Below are positions 1 to 13,513 of a DNA stretch of 64,000 nucleotides, piece by piece (the stretch's first letter is position 1; the number at the start of each line of letters is the position of its first letter). Both the position numbers and the translations under genes were made by a program. The notes beneath the pieces were generated by a model. The model made no database searches. It was not told the DNA's origin and saw only the letters and a program-made list of their open reading frames with translations. The DNA is from Rotaria macrura (Eukaryota > Rotifera > Eurotatoria > Philodinida > Philodinidae). The stretch covers positions 62,001-126,000 of the forward strand of contig OENT01000374.1 in the NCBI GenBank assembly GCA_900239685.1. The letters are read 5' to 3'.

Positions 1-215
1 CAATAAAAATAATGACGTAGAAAAATACATGAATATTTTAAACAGTATGAGATGTATAGGATAGATTTTCATTCAATCGTATTGAAGACAATAGCGATCG
101 ATGGTAAGTGAAACCAGCTGATTTGTACATGGATAGTTTGATACATATATTTGTTGTTATTGACTCGTAGATTTTTTTAATTATCAGACGGGCTCGATAA
201 TATCATTTTCTTCAC

Positions 216-805
216 ATGGGTAATTGTTGGCGAATGCCCGAAGATCGTGCTAGTCTTCTACCAATGCCTGCAACTCAATATGCTTCAGTAACAGTATCTC
301 CCTCTACTTTTACACCGTCTGATACATCTATCCCTAAAGTAAACTGTTCCGTTTTACATTTTGTTTCTCTTATATATTATAAGAAAAATATATTTCTAGT
401 CAGTTACAGTAGACCGATCATCTGGTAATACATTGAGAACAACAGATATGAATCTGATTAAAGAAGCGCAAAATAGAAATCTTTTCGAACGTTTACCATT
501 AGTAAAATATAATGAAAAACAAATAAAACAAACAGAGTAAGTTGAATCTTTTTTGTAATGAAAATTCGATAGAAAATCTCGAATATTATTATTTTTGAAG
601 TTGTGCTATTTGTCTAATTGATTTTATACCTAATGAACAAGTTCGACAATTACCATGCCATGGTGCACATGTATTTCATCCGACATGTATTGACGGATGG
701 CTACAGAAAAGTCTTACATGTCCTCAATGCTCAACGAATGTTGATGCTGCATTACTACTTAAATTTGCTCCATATTTAAATAATAATGTTGATGACGATG
801 ATTGA
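216..805 (+). CDS. RNF11: RNF11-like RING-H2 E3 ubiquitin ligase
   Basis: Three exons: 216-338, 400-536, 601-805, giving 154 residues, the same length as vertebrate RNF11 as I recall it. The N-terminus MGNC fits N-myristoylation on Gly2 and palmitoylation on Cys4, so a membrane-anchored protein on endosomes or vesicles is expected. The RING-H2 finger occupies about residues 88-130: Cys88/Cys91, Cys106, His110, His113, Cys116, Cys127/Cys130, followed by NVDAALL, which matches the RNF11 tail PVDAALL. The finger recruits an E2 for ubiquitin transfer. Introns are 61 and 64 bp. In exon 2 the acceptor at 399 is the only nearby AG that avoids an in-frame stop. The PPxY motif that vertebrate RNF11 uses to bind WW-domain ligases is not visible. 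Another small RING-H2 ligase is possible, but both ends match RNF11. Confidence 0.92.
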
Positions 806-2887
806 AAACATCGTTTCTAATTTGATGTTTACATTATGTAATGCAATATATGCAAATGGTTTTATTATCATTTTATTATGTAAATATATATATATATATA
901 TGTATTCTTGTTGTATGTCGCGTGTACAAATGAAGAGAAACATAAAGTTAAGGAAATGACGAGATCTGTTTTTTGTATTATTTTTTTGTGATAATTACAT
1001 GTATGGATGTTTTAAATTTTTTTTTTATAAAGATCGAATAATTGCTTTGTTTCGTGTTCTTTTTTAATAGATTTATTAATATGAGAAATTTGTGGTTTTA
1101 GTGTATGTATTGAAACAAAAATTAACTGTAATAAATAAATGAAAATTTTCTATTGTACTTCCTAATAAGACTTTTTTTTCTATCATGTTTTATCAAAGGA
1201 TAAAATGATTGTTTTAATCAATTTAAATAGAAGTTATTCATGTAGATATAGAAACAAGAGATGATAATGTTAAAACAAAAAGAATTATTTTGAAAAACAG
1301 AAATCATTGATGCTTGATAGTTAGCACGATTGAGAGCAACGAGTACGAAACAGGTGTAAAAATTAAAGTGACATATCATCCTTACAATGAAATTCGATCT
1401 CGTATTGATGTGATGCAAAAACAGACAGGTAACATGCCCTGCAGCAATGCTATTTTACCATTTTTTTCTCGATTTACCTGAGTATTTTGATGTGTTATTT
1501 AATTTGACTATTTCTTTTCTTGTAAACATTTTAAGTTTCGATTATAGTGTTTTGAGTCGATTCACTAACATTTTCTTGTAAACACTTGTGTCTATAACAT
1601 GATTGTTTTCTGCATATAAAAGCCATTTCGGCTAGAAAAAACTTGAGACTTCGATAGTAAGGAATGCCACGCTTTTTTGAGGAAAAGAAAAGGCATAACT
1701 CGATGTATGTATTCGACGAAATATAATCTAGTCATTTCAATGAACTATTATTGATTAACATAGTTTTGTGCAAGTTTTATCCTAAACAATAGTACGACGA
1801 TAAGAATAAGTGTTCCGAGTTGTTTTTAAAATATGTGCCGCCTATTTTCGTGACTTTCAGACAGAGGTCACTATAACCCATGATGTTACAACGAAGGTAT
1901 TAGACATGCCTCGAAAATACAGAGTTGATTCAATGTGTTGCACGTCAACTTGGACATGATATAAAATGATGTTTTATTCGAGATAGTTATTTAGTGGTAT
2001 CTCTCACAGGAGTAAAATTTGACAAATCTTTCCATTGACTTCATAACGAATTTCTCTACTATCCTTAATCTCGTTTAAATACACGAAAAGTATATCGGGA
2101 AATTGTCAAGTTTTGACATGCTTGAATATGTTTCTGACGAGTCAAAATCTATGTGTTAGAATCAGAATTGTGTGTGCTCTTTCCGAATATGGATTTAGAA
2201 ATTTTGTTTGAGAGTTTTGAAATAAGATTTGAAAGGTCTAAACCATTAGTTTGGGTAGAATTTCTTTTTCCACACATTTTTTGATTTTCACTTTTGTGAT
2301 TCAAAACTAAAAGTTGGAGCCATTGTTGTTATAACAACGTGTAGAGCAAAATCGACTCTACAAAATGCAGTAGTCGAGTCTTTTTTTGTCTTTCGATAAG
2401 GCTTCTGAATTGTCGCGCTTCCGAAATCGTCAGTTTTGACCAAAAAGAAAGAATGCGTATAGCTCTCATTTAGATGTTGACTCGTCAGAAATATTTTCAA
2501 GCATGTCAAAACTCTACGATTATGCGTTACATAGCGGACTTTTGACAAATTGCGAAGATATGGATAGACAGAAGAAAGTTCGAATTTAAAGTTTAGATGA
2601 GAAATATTTCAATTATTCGAGGAAGCCTTCAAAAGTCTGTGGATGATAAACCATTGACTACGGTAATTTTGTTGATGAGAACTATCGACAAAAGATGATT
2701 TAAGCTATATTCAAATACACATTGTACAAAACAGGACTATTTCAAAAATATCCTTGATTGAAAAGAATAAACGAAAACACGATTATAAATATTTCACCGA
2801 ATAGAAATAGCGCCTCATGCATAATATATTCATTTCTATATCTTGTTCAACTCGTTCATAAGCAAAAAACTTAATTTATATAATAGA
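806..2887. other. intergenic, AT-rich, with one inverted repeat
   Basis: No convincing gene. It holds a TA dinucleotide run near 887-902 and a possible polyadenylation region of AATAAATAAA type near 1132 downstream of the RNF11-like gene. Short open frames here do not resemble proteins. Confidence 0.6.
2110..2512. repeat. inverted repeat, 35-bp arms about 330 bp apart
   Basis: Arms 2110-2144 and 2478-2512 are reverse complements at about 33 of 35 positions (core GTTTTGACATGCTTGAA). Weaker similarity continues inward. This looks like a decayed foldback or MITE; no target-site duplication was recognised. Confidence 0.6.
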
Positions 2888-3163
2888 ATGATTTCTAATC
2901 GAACATTATTCATTCTTCTTACGTTATATTTAATCATGGATATGATCAGTTTATCAGCTTCAGTTGCTCAAAATGAATTGATAGAAAAAACATACAGTGA
3001 AGAAGAAATGACAAATGGTGATCATACTGAAGAAAAATTCACTGATAAATTTTTGTTCTTCGATCATACTATTATACCTATGGATGAGAAAGTAAAAATA
3101 ATAAATACTCTTTTTATTAGAACCGATGAAACTTCTTCAATTGTTTCAAATGATTTTTCTTGA
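2888..3163 (+). CDS. candidate small secreted protein, 91 aa
   Basis: Single-exon frame from the ATG at 2888 to a TGA at 3161-3163. The first 26 or so residues form a good signal peptide: a basic start, a hydrophobic run around LFILLTLYLIMDMI, then SASVAQ as a likely cleavage region. The rest is acidic and polar with no cysteine, no clear repeat and no dibasic processing sites typical of neuropeptides. I do not recognise it. An upstream in-frame extension exists but lacks an ATG. It could be a short taxon-restricted gene or a chance frame; the signal peptide is the only strong argument. Confidence 0.4.
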   Translation: MISNRTLFILLTLYLIMDMISLSASVAQNELIEKTYSEEEMTNGDHTEEKFTDKFLFFDHTIIPMDEKVKIINTLFIRTDETSSIVSNDFS

Positions 3164-6100
3164 TAATCAAACAACTTATTATTAATTAACATTGATATTT
3201 TTCTTCTTTTTTGAACTTACAACAGTTGTGTAGACAGACTATCATTTGTTTGTTCTATTTAATCTATATACTCTTTATTTCATTTGATTAACATAAATTA
3301 TTTTTCAAATGAAACCATGTCACTGTCGATGTGTATACAAAGTTTGCTTTGAGTTTTTCTTTCATGACACACCAAAAAGAAAAGTATATACGAGTGAATT
3401 GCAAATTATTGGTACCGTTCATGTTTTAATAGTATTTCACTTCTTTGAATCGATTTGAACAATTTTTTTTTACAAATTATAACAACTGGTATGTTTCACT
3501 GATACACAAAATTTCAGCTATGTAGCTCATACCTGTGCTGAGTTATAAAATAAATGACAAAACAAAATGCTCATTTTTAATGGCGAGTGATAAGAAAAAC
3601 GAATTTTAAGGCTAAATCAGAGTCAGAGAAAAAAAATATTCACACTATTAGACAGACACTTTATTATTTTTGTGAAGAGTGACGGAAACGTGGTTGCATT
3701 TCTGTCATTGAAATAGCTAGTGATATGCTGACTATACTGAATGAAAGACAACTCTTTAGAGACATAAAATTATTAGAAAAAACTGTGTATTATTAAATTT
3801 ATATGTCGGTATGAAATTTGATCTCTTTATAACTCTTCAATAAAGCGTCCGATTTGACTCCCGTTTTTAGAATAGATGTAGAATGATAAGTTGTATAAAT
3901 GATAAGAATTTCAGCTCCTAATATTTTTCTATTCGGGAGAAATTTACCTCGTACTAATCAAAAAGAGCACTGACAATTTTTCCAGATATTTTCAGTTTTA
4001 TATGAACAACCTAAAAGTTACATCTATGTTTCCAGTTTTTCATACTGAATCTAAAGAACATTTCTCTGAGTGCTGTACACCAGAATAAATAAATAGAAGA
4101 GCAAACTTTATCGAAAAAAGGAAGCGTTTATATCCACCGTAAGAAAAAAATTGAATTTTCTTTCAAGGAAAAGAATTAAACTTTTTCAATATAGTTATTC
4201 TTATAGAGCGTATAAAAGTATATCAAAAAGGAATTTTGCGCGATTTTTGAATCACGCGTACCTTTAGTAGAAGAATCGCAAATTGACACAGCACATATCT
4301 CCCCTAATAATCGATTAAGTGTTGGGAAATTTTTGTTCTATATTACAGACAGAGTAGTAAAATAAAATGCACTACTTAAAATTTGTTTAGGTTCAAGTTT
4401 AAATTTTTTCCGTCAATTGTACCAAAAAGTTGCAATTTACTCATATTCATTCATACGATCTAAAAGTTCGCTTGTAATAACAATCGGTCCTATCAAAGCT
4501 AACTTGACTATGACGAATGAAAAACAAGATATGAAATGCGGGTATCGTGTAAGAATATTTAAAAAATGCAACCTTACTGTAACGTAATCCTCAGAGAATT
4601 TCAAGTGAACTGAGTAGTAACACTTATGACTTTGCGTGATCAACTTCTGTTCTTTTTTTGTGACCACGATCCTTAAGGAACTGCTCGTAATTTATTGAAA
4701 TCTCTTGCCATCAACCACGGGTATCATCATCGAAGATACGAATCTATTCAATCAAATGAATAATGTTGAGGGAATAGGAAAAACAATAATTCTATTATAA
4801 TCTCGTTTTGCATACATGAGACTTGCATAAAAATCGACGACGCCATTTGTGTAGAGGATCATCAATATAGATAACTATGTTTGTCAGATTAGTGTAAACT
4901 ACATAAGTGCTAAATTCTAAAACGAAGAAAAAACGTCCGAAAATCTTCAACTTTCAAGCATGAGAGAAATATGTTCAAATATACGCATTTTGATATCTTT
5001 GAAATTAAAAGTGATCTTCACCTATGAAATCGATATTTTCTGTAAACTCGTCTAAAACGCCTTAATTCAGATTTTCACAGGACTCAAACACGACTGTATA
5101 TTTTTCAAAGACGTGAATCTTGTCCAGAATTTGATACTATTTCACATGGTCAAAGGATCCCTAGAATGGCCTGAAATTTTCAACGATAGTAAGTGTGTTT
5201 TTTCAAAGGAATCTAGTTTTTGAAAAACTGATCATTTTTCAAAAACATTAAGAAAATCGGATTTCTGAGAACACAGAAGATTACAGTTATCATGACTGAA
5301 AATTTCAGTGTAGTCTACTGATTCATGAACAAACTATCGAGTCAGAATTCGCTCATTTCACTTTTCTGGTCATCGAGCGCAAAAAGAAATAAATGTGAAA
5401 ACTTCGGACTTATGTCCGAGAGTTATGTGTACTTCAAAAAGTGAATGAGACAAATCAGTCATTCTAGAATGTGTGCACGGATGAAGTATCTTGGTAAACC
5501 TTTTTGGGAAACTCCAAAACTACTGATCATCTCAGACATATCTAGGCAATTTTGTTTCTAGATGCAGTTTTTGTGCATTTGAGACCNNNNNNNNNNNNNN
5601 NNNNNNNNNNNNNNNNNNNNNNNNNNNNNNNNNNNNNNNNNNNNNNNNNNNNNNNNNNNNNNNNNNNNNNNNNNNNNNNNNNNNNNNNNNNNNNNNNNNN
5701 NNNNNNNNNNNNNNNNNNNNNNNNNNNNNNNNNNNNNNNNNNNNNNNNNNNNNNNNNNNNNNNNNNNNNNNNNTGTGGATAATTCTGAGAAAAAGGTTTT
5801 TTTTGAAAAAATCCCTGTACCCCACCTCAGGGATTGCTTGGTGAAAAATGACAATTTTTTCGATAACTCAGCCATTTCTTGCCGGATCCTTCTCATCTTC
5901 GAACTCGACCGAGATATTCATCAGACAATTCTGTGCACAAAATTTCAGCTCAATCGAATGTATTTGTAAAGTGTTATCGTGTTAACGGCCGGACGGCCGG
6001 ACACACTGACCGATTCTAGAGTGTACTCACTTTTTGAGTACACAAAAATATCAAGGAAACGAGCATAACTTCTCAAGGAAACATTTTGCACTCGAATAAG

Positions 6101-8029
6101 TCTAGAGTTTTTACTATCGGGCACTGCTACGTGTCTATGGGCAAACATTCATTGAAATCTAGGGGGTCATCTCAGGAGACTCTATCTCTTGTTAGCCGTT
6201 GTGTAGTTTACAAAAATCTTTAATATATGATTCTGTAGCAATTTGAATGGTGAATTTTTTGGATGAAAAGTTTTAGTTCAAATCAATGAAAATCAGACAG
6301 GAAAATGGAACTTTCATTCTTTCTCGTTTGATTTACGAAACATGAATACAATCCAGTACTATAAATTGCATTCATTTTAAAGTTTGTCTGATAAGCTCGC
6401 TAGTGCGAATCGATTAAATTACTATAGTATTCGAGTGTTACTAAACTAAAGTCATGATCTTGTTTTTTTTTTATTCGGGTTTAATGGTTGCAAATAAATA
6501 TTTTCTCATACGTCACGAAACAAACATTCCTTTCATGATGTTAATAACATGGTTTCCGAGTGATATTTATTTTAGGGCGCATAGAGAAAAGAAAAATAGC
6601 TTTGAATTAGACCTCAATGATTGACTCAGAAATTCATGCTCTGAGGCTGTAATGCAGTGATGATATTTCGGTTGTTTATTGTTTAGTCATTTTGTGGCAT
6701 GTTCTTCGCATTAATTATTTTAAGGTTAATTATGATAGATAAGTGTTCTATAGTGTAGAATATTGTGTTGCACATATTCTAGGGCGTCTTAATATCTATT
6801 GACAAAGGAAAGACAAATGACATATCTTCTAGTCAAAATGATGAATGGGCAAAGGTTGCCAAGATATTCAATGCGGAAGTTCATGGTCTAAATAGATTTC
6901 ACATAGAAACGTTTTTTTTTCTTCTTCTTTTCATATATGTCTCACGGAATTATATCCTATGCGTAGCTAGAACGATAATTAGAAATCAGACGAAATAAAA
7001 ATCATATGCTATTGATTTATTATGTCACTCTTGACACAGTTTATATGATATGCTATGTAGAATATCCTATTATTTCTCAGTTATGTTGTAACAATTCTAT
7101 GTAATTCAATTCTAATATAGACAAAATATTCATTTCATTTTTATAAAAGAAAAATAAACACTTGAATATTTTTATTAGAGTACATTCTTTTGATCATAAT
7201 CCATCATACGTACCTAATCGTATGTATATGATTGTCGACAACTATCATTAGAGACGAAAAACAAAGAAAAAAATTGCATATTCGAACTAACTTAATCCTA
7301 GGTATGAGACTCTTTTGATGTTAAAATTCTTTAAGAAATTACGATGTACAATTCATCTATATACTAGTCAAGTCACTCGTTGAATATCAATTTAAAAATA
7401 GATATCGTGAGAAGATCTTGTCGAAAATGACGATTCTATATCAAACCGAAAATCATGATTGGTAGATGTTTGATTTTCATCTTACAAGTATAGCGACTAT
7501 GAAGAAAAGGACATTCTATCAATAATAGAAAGTTAAACAAATGACTATAGGCAATGATAGAGAATTATTTTATTAATCTATTTTTTTTAGAATAATCAAA
7601 TGCAATTTGAACAAAAAGGAGAACAAGGTAGAGAGAATAAGCAAAAAAGAAAAAAAAAGTTATTTCATATACATAAAAGAAGAAGAAGATGCATATATCC
7701 CTTTGAAAAAACAAATATTAGATGAATACTACTAATATATGGACGTAATCTGACGCATTGAAAGAAGTCTCTTTAATATCTGAAGATTTTTCGTATATTG
7801 TTCCTCATCGATTGAGACTCCTTTCATTGATCACCACCGGAAATGAAAGATAAGATTGAAAAATGAATCTTATCTATAAATTCATTTGTAAAGTTTCATC
7901 TCCTTGCTGATCATCGTCACTTGTATTATCTGTTGAATCGAAATAAACTGAACTGGGTTCTTATAAAAAAATTAGACAAAAATATAAAATAAATCAATTG
8001 AATTAAATCGATAAAATTATGAATGCTTA
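3164..8029. other. gene-free stretch with diffuse repeats and an assembly gap
   Basis: I see no gene. The part around 4900-6200 reads like old repeat sequence: GGCCGGAC occurs twice in tandem at about 5989-6004, and a segment near 5425-5445 (TGTGTACTTCAAAAAGTGA) recurs inverted near 6030-6050, so the gap may sit inside a foldback element. Short frames flanking the gap are artefacts of translated N. Confidence 0.6.
5587..5773. other. assembly gap (187 N)
   Basis: A run of N from 5587 to 5773. Nothing can be said about its content. Confidence 0.99.
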
Positions 8030-9530
8030 TTATTTCCTACTTCGTCTCAATGGTGAAGTTGAAATATCTAATGATGAACGATTTTCATTGTCCGATTCAT
8101 TATATTCTGTTTGATGGACATTCGAATTGATACGTCGTCGAACACGATTTTTATTATTTGATCGTACTAATGGTTGATGTGATTTACGTTGATTATATTT
8201 CGGTGATTGATTCGTTGGTGAATGAACATCATCGAGCCAATCCCAATCAAGAGCATCGATCGATTGATGTGCTTGTACTTGTGAATACCGTTTTGTTAAT
8301 GTTCCAAGATCAGTTGCAATATGTTCAAGATCCGTATAAAATCGACTTGTTTGTTCTAATGCACGTTCTAAACCTTTTTCTGTTGATATATACGACATAA
8401 CATGTGTTTCAGTTACTGTCTCTTTGAAATAAAAACAAAAAAAAAACGACGATTACGAATTTTCTGTTTAACGAAACAAAAAAGAAAATCTATTTACGTG
8501 TATCATGATGAAGTCCGATTTCGCAATCATATTTTTTTAATAATATTTCATTATCATCATCGTATGTTGCATGATTTCGAATCGGTATTTCAGGACAGTC
8601 GACACCAGAGTCACCTGTTAACGAACTGGAATGATACGAATCTTGAAGAAGATTAGTCGTGCTCAATGATGACGACATATCAGACCATGTCATTTCATCT
8701 ATGATTGTATTATGTCGAATATAATCAACATTTTCATATTTACTATTCGATAAATGTTTTTCATTTGTATAAGAATCATTTTTAGCTATTGATTTAGTTT
8801 TTATCTAAATAAGATAATAGAAACAAAAAATATTTATCTATCGTAGAATATTATTTGAGTCTGTTCGGAGTTTTAACTCAAATCCTACGGAAAACTTTTC
8901 TATCGAGAAAAATATTTGTCGTATCTCTAGAAATTCATTGTATTAGACGTATTGGTTACTCTCGGTAGTCGATCAATTCAAACAAATACATTCCCTTTTG
9001 TGTTTTTTTTTCTACTAATCAACCGCAACTTCAATTGTGATGACTTCGAGATACCGTTGAAGCATGTTTGGCCGTTTGTTTTTTTTTAAACTTACGTCAC
9101 TTTGTGATCTTATTGAAGAATTTGAATTCGTTGCAGAATGAAGAAGATTTGTAAGAAGTCGATAAACAATACAACAACCAACACCAATGCCAAAGCCAAT
9201 TAAATAACAAATAGTTTCACTACGACGTACTAGAAATATATGTTGAAAGTATTTAATCGATTCCTGATTGACTATCGTAAGTAATCAATGGCAAGGACAT
9301 TACTCTCATTATGTTGACAAACAAGAGAAAAATTTATTAGTAATTGTGTTCTTTTTTTATTGTAATTCTTATCTTATATTACCTCGTGTTCGAATGTTTC
9401 GTAGAAGTATTACAATGAGAGATTTAGTTGATTTTAAATCATATGCTATTGAACGCACAATTATATCAAATGGTTCTGCTATAATAGAACGCCAGAAAGA
9501 CATTTTACTTCGATTATCATTTACATCCAT
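8030..9530 (-). CDS. unrecognised single-pass membrane protein with coiled coil
   Basis: Four exons on the minus strand: 9383-9530, 9096-9229, 8498-8804, 8030-8421, giving 326 residues. All joins keep frame and use GT donors and AG acceptors. Start chosen at MDVND (9530); an in-frame ATG at 9572 would add 14 residues. Residues about 56-72 (ICYLIGFGIGVGCCIVY) form one transmembrane helix, preceded by a basic stretch (RTRVRR), so the N-terminus is probably cytosolic. Next comes a Ser/Asn-rich acidic linker (about 75-196), then a predicted helical or coiled segment around 205-246, then a basic Ser/Arg-rich tail. No enzyme motif or known domain is visible and I do not recognise the family. An organelle-membrane adaptor would fit, but that is inference. 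Confidence 0.78.
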
Positions 9531-10548
9531 ATTGTGTTCTTTATTTTTTTGGATAACGTTGCATGTATGCACATTAGAAGTTCTACTTTTTTCCTTTCCT
9601 TTCTTTCTCTTTCAATGTGTTCATTGTTGAGAGAGAGAGAGAGAGAGAGTAAAACTGAATCAAACAAAACAGAAAAAGAAGGGCAATCGTCAATATTGAT
9701 CCGATCAAAATATCGACAATCATGCTTTGTTTTTTGCTCTTACGACATAATAGGAAAATAAAAATAGTGATCAAATATTTCCAGATGATAGATATTAGGA
9801 TATAGTTGACCTTTTCATGATCATCAATATGAGAATGAATGCATTCAATATAATCCATACTGTGAGCCTAAGAGAATAATAAATATTTTAACAATATGTA
9901 CATACATAGAAGATATTTAAGCTTATGCAAGAATAGTTGATATAAAGAAAAATAACTACATTCGATATGATGAGTATTAACAGAAGGTCAATAAGTATAG
10001 AACTGGAGTAATCTTAAATTTCACATTGTTTAAGATTAATTCACAATGAGTACTTTTCGGTCACATCTGTCTATAGTACTCGTATTATGTAGAGTATTAT
10101 AACTTAGAACGAATAAGTAATATCTTCTCAGATAAAAATTGACCAAAAGAAAAAAAAAATATTCACAGTTTAGTGAGAAAAAATAAATCAAAGGGAAATT
10201 TTTCGTATGTTGAAATTATTCTATATAAAAAGAATCTTATCTTTCAGACGAGATAAGATATTTTATTCTTCGACAATTCAAAAGAATATTGATCGATGAA
10301 GAAAATTCTATCGACAAATTGACAGATATTATAAACATTAATTGATAAGCTGAAGCTTGTTTTTTTTTTTCGTATACACATATTTATTCCATAAGAAGTT
10401 TTGCCTCTTTTGGATCAATTAGAAAATATCTCGATGCCGCTATTGATTATCGGAATCACTATTTAGACGGATGATCAATCGATTCTCACACGTATTAATA
10501 TAATATACTTGATCAAACAATAGCATGTCCTATGTGTTGCATGATAGT
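9531..10548. other. intergenic with a GA microsatellite
   Basis: A (GA)n run lies at about 9630-9648 in the region upstream of the preceding minus-strand gene. A hydrophobic minus-strand frame at 9583-9858 begins just inside a good acceptor (near 9870) but does not connect to any neighbouring exon in frame, so it is not called. Confidence 0.5.
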
Positions 10549-10824
10549 TCATTCAGTTTGAAACGAAGCCGCTTCTAATGTCACACAAACGATAATTCCT
10601 TTCCTTATCCTTCAAAATTGATTAAACTTACCATCAGATATATTCGTCAAAAGATCCATAGTAAACTTACAATGATTGTGTGTCTCTTGCATCAAAATAT
10701 TCGATAATGCAAACGATAATAATAACAATAGCAACAAAAAAATGCAAACAATAGACGAGCTCAACATAAACAAGGATAAATAACAAGGTGAAGAATATGC
10801 GTCCGGCAATTTTGCTTTCTGCAA
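10549..10824 (-). CDS. weak candidate: two-exon secreted peptide
   Basis: Exon 1 10632-10824 and exon 2 10549-10574 would encode about 72 residues. Support: a strong donor (GATG then GTAAGT), a 57-bp intron of the size usual here, a plausible acceptor, and a long hydrophobic segment (VCIFLLLLLLLSFAL) that could be a signal peptide from an internal Met (MLSSSIVC). The mature part would be short with a few cysteines and an Asn-Ile-Ser sequon. No homology is recognised. The hydrophobic run is partly a TTATTATTA-like repeat, so this may be chance. Confidence 0.22.
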
Positions 10825-10859
10825 CTAAAGACACTACTTATGTCATCGAAGAAATATAT

Positions 10860-13513
10860 TGTCGATGATGCACGCATGTGTGTATATGTTTGCATCGAAT
10901 ACACACTTAGTAATAGCGTGTACATTCATTTCTCTCACTCTTATACAAATACATACGTCAAAACGTATGTTCGTCTGTGAACATGAGGGCAAGAAGAAAA
11001 AATATCAATTTATTATCGTTGCAGCGAATGGTCAGCGAACAAGGTCAATGAGACACAAAAAGGATAGATCGGAACGTATCCAATAAATACCCTACATGCG
11101 TATTGTTATCGTATCTTTGAAAAAAAAAGGGTGATGAATAAAAATGGGCGAATATCACAGTGACTAGTCTAGACTACTGCAATAATCAACAATAACCCCG
11201 AGGGCGGAAGGTAAAAGATCAGGATAACGGAAAATTAATCAATGGTATTTTTTAATTGCAGATGTTATGACATCACTCTGACAGTTCACTGTAATTGAGA
11301 AACTCTGTACTTGTATGTACAACCATATGTCACAATTCATTATTCTTATATGTGTTCAAGAAATAGTAGTTATTTAACATGAGAACATTTGTAATGTCTC
11401 TTTCTTCTTATTAAATCGAACGAAGAATACTTGCGCAATATGAAATTGTCTAATTTCTCGAAATAACCATACAGTGATACGATACATAAGTCTCTGTTCG
11501 ATTCACATAGTTTCCTACGTTTTACCATGAAATCATAGTTGAATCTTCTGAGAGCAATCAAAATAATGGGTCCTTGAGATGCTTTTCTGATATCGAAGTC
11601 AAAGAAGGGCACGGTTACTTATCTGATGCGTTTTCTATGTGTAGTTAAAGACGATGAATTTATCGACTTCTTCCTTGCTCTTTTTTTTTCCTCAGAAATA
11701 AAGCTTATACACATATTGCTGTCTGTCTTCAATGTCATGAACATTGAAAATTAATATTAAAATTTAATATAAACACTAATTTGATAAATTCACGTTTTCC
11801 GGCTTTCGAATAATAAGATTCTTCATGTAAAACTTCTTACCATATCTTGACGTAATTTCCGTAATCGAAATTATTAAGAACACTGTTGTAACTCGATTCC
11901 AATTTTGTTTCGTTGTACTAATCATAATCTTATTTAATGAGAAGACATTTATACGAATAAATTTTGGATCTATGTGTATGGATCAAACAGTTGCATAAAT
12001 TAGTATTAAATATCTGTATATGTATATACCATATATATATATATATATATATAAACTGAGAAGTTTTCTCTTCGTCTCGTCTAGAACATCTGCGCTTGTC
12101 TATTCGATGAGAAAAGTCAAGCAAGTGTTTTCTTCGATTTTTCTTTCTCTACAGAAAAGAAAGAGAAGAAGAAAAAAAAGACTAATACTAGGATGCATCC
12201 AATTATTGGTAGAGATTTGTCGAATTTTTCCGACTAATCAATTAATCAGTAGTATATGCCTGTTATAAAATGAGATCAACAGAAACGATCACAGATAAAT
12301 ACAAATTTGAGGTTTATCTGTATAGATGAACAATTATAACACATCATCAATCATACTGACAGTTAATATGGATGAGCTGTACTCGTTTAGTTTTTCTGAA
12401 TATACATATAAACATCGTCTGTTTAACCAAGATGTATCGTAGAGAGATGAGGCTTTATTGTCAGAAGAAATAATGACGAAATATGCTTAAATGGGCGTGG
12501 TACAACCGATCCTACCAATCGGAAAATAGAAAACAGGATTACATATGATAAATGTTATTCATACAATGATTATTGCAAGCAAAATAATCGATGCGACATG
12601 TTTCGATAACGACCACGTTTATTTATTTTTCTAGAACTCACGTGAAATTTGATCTAATTTGTTTTTCTCTTCTCGTCTATGACACTTGAAAATTAGCACA
12701 CAAAAAATAATTTACCTCTGAATATAAGCCATGGATCGTCGAGAACGAATGGAAAATAGACTGATATATGTAACGCACTCATGAGAGTATGAGCTTGAAA
12801 AGAAATAAAATACTTGCAACTAAGCAAGCGTAACAACGTCTCCTTCGATAAAATCTATGAAAGACGTTTCAATAATGAATTATTCTTCGTGTGATAAAAT
12901 CAAACTATATACTTGAATTAATAAATCATTAGTTTTCGTTGACTTTGTATTAAAATTCTCTGAAATCGTCGATAATTTCATCGTTATTCTGATAATAGTT
13001 ATGAATTATGTGCTAGTAGGCAATCGGAGAAAAACAAGTGAGATATACTCTTAGGACCAGACTCTAATAATAATAATAATAATTGTGGTTATCTTATTTT
13101 GTGCATGATAAAAGAACGCGAAGGAAAAATAAACTAGGAATTAGCTTTGTTGACGTTATTGACAATTCATATTATAGTATGACGACAACGGAAAGATATT
13201 CATTCTTTGCTTATTATTGACGAAAGATGCACGGACTGTGCATTTCTTTAGTTACACACGATGATGTGCGATGCATGCTACTTGTCAGATAATGGCTATT
13301 ATTATAGACCTCTTATTTGTCTGCCTTCGGATGATATTCGGATCAACAAAACTAAAAATAATTATCTACATAGAATAATTGTATCGATTATTGAAATCTT
13401 TTGAAATTAATAGAATGTCCATTGTTCGATTATAGATAAGGAAAATGTTTAATATACACATGAATTTTTATTGTTATGACATTAAAATGTTAGATAAATG
13501 AATAAAAATTAAA
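10860..13513. other. intergenic, AT-rich, microsatellites
   Basis: No gene recognised. It contains a TA repeat at about 12030-12052 and an ATA/ATT triplet run at about 13065-13082. Short frames in both strands have no coding character. Confidence 0.55.

Noticed and set aside
5532-5896. Open frames across the assembly gap
   Set aside because: They are produced by translating N.
9583-9858. 91-codon hydrophobic minus-strand frame
   Set aside because: Hydrophobicity comes from AT-rich codons and a GA repeat; no in-frame link to neighbouring exons and no homology.
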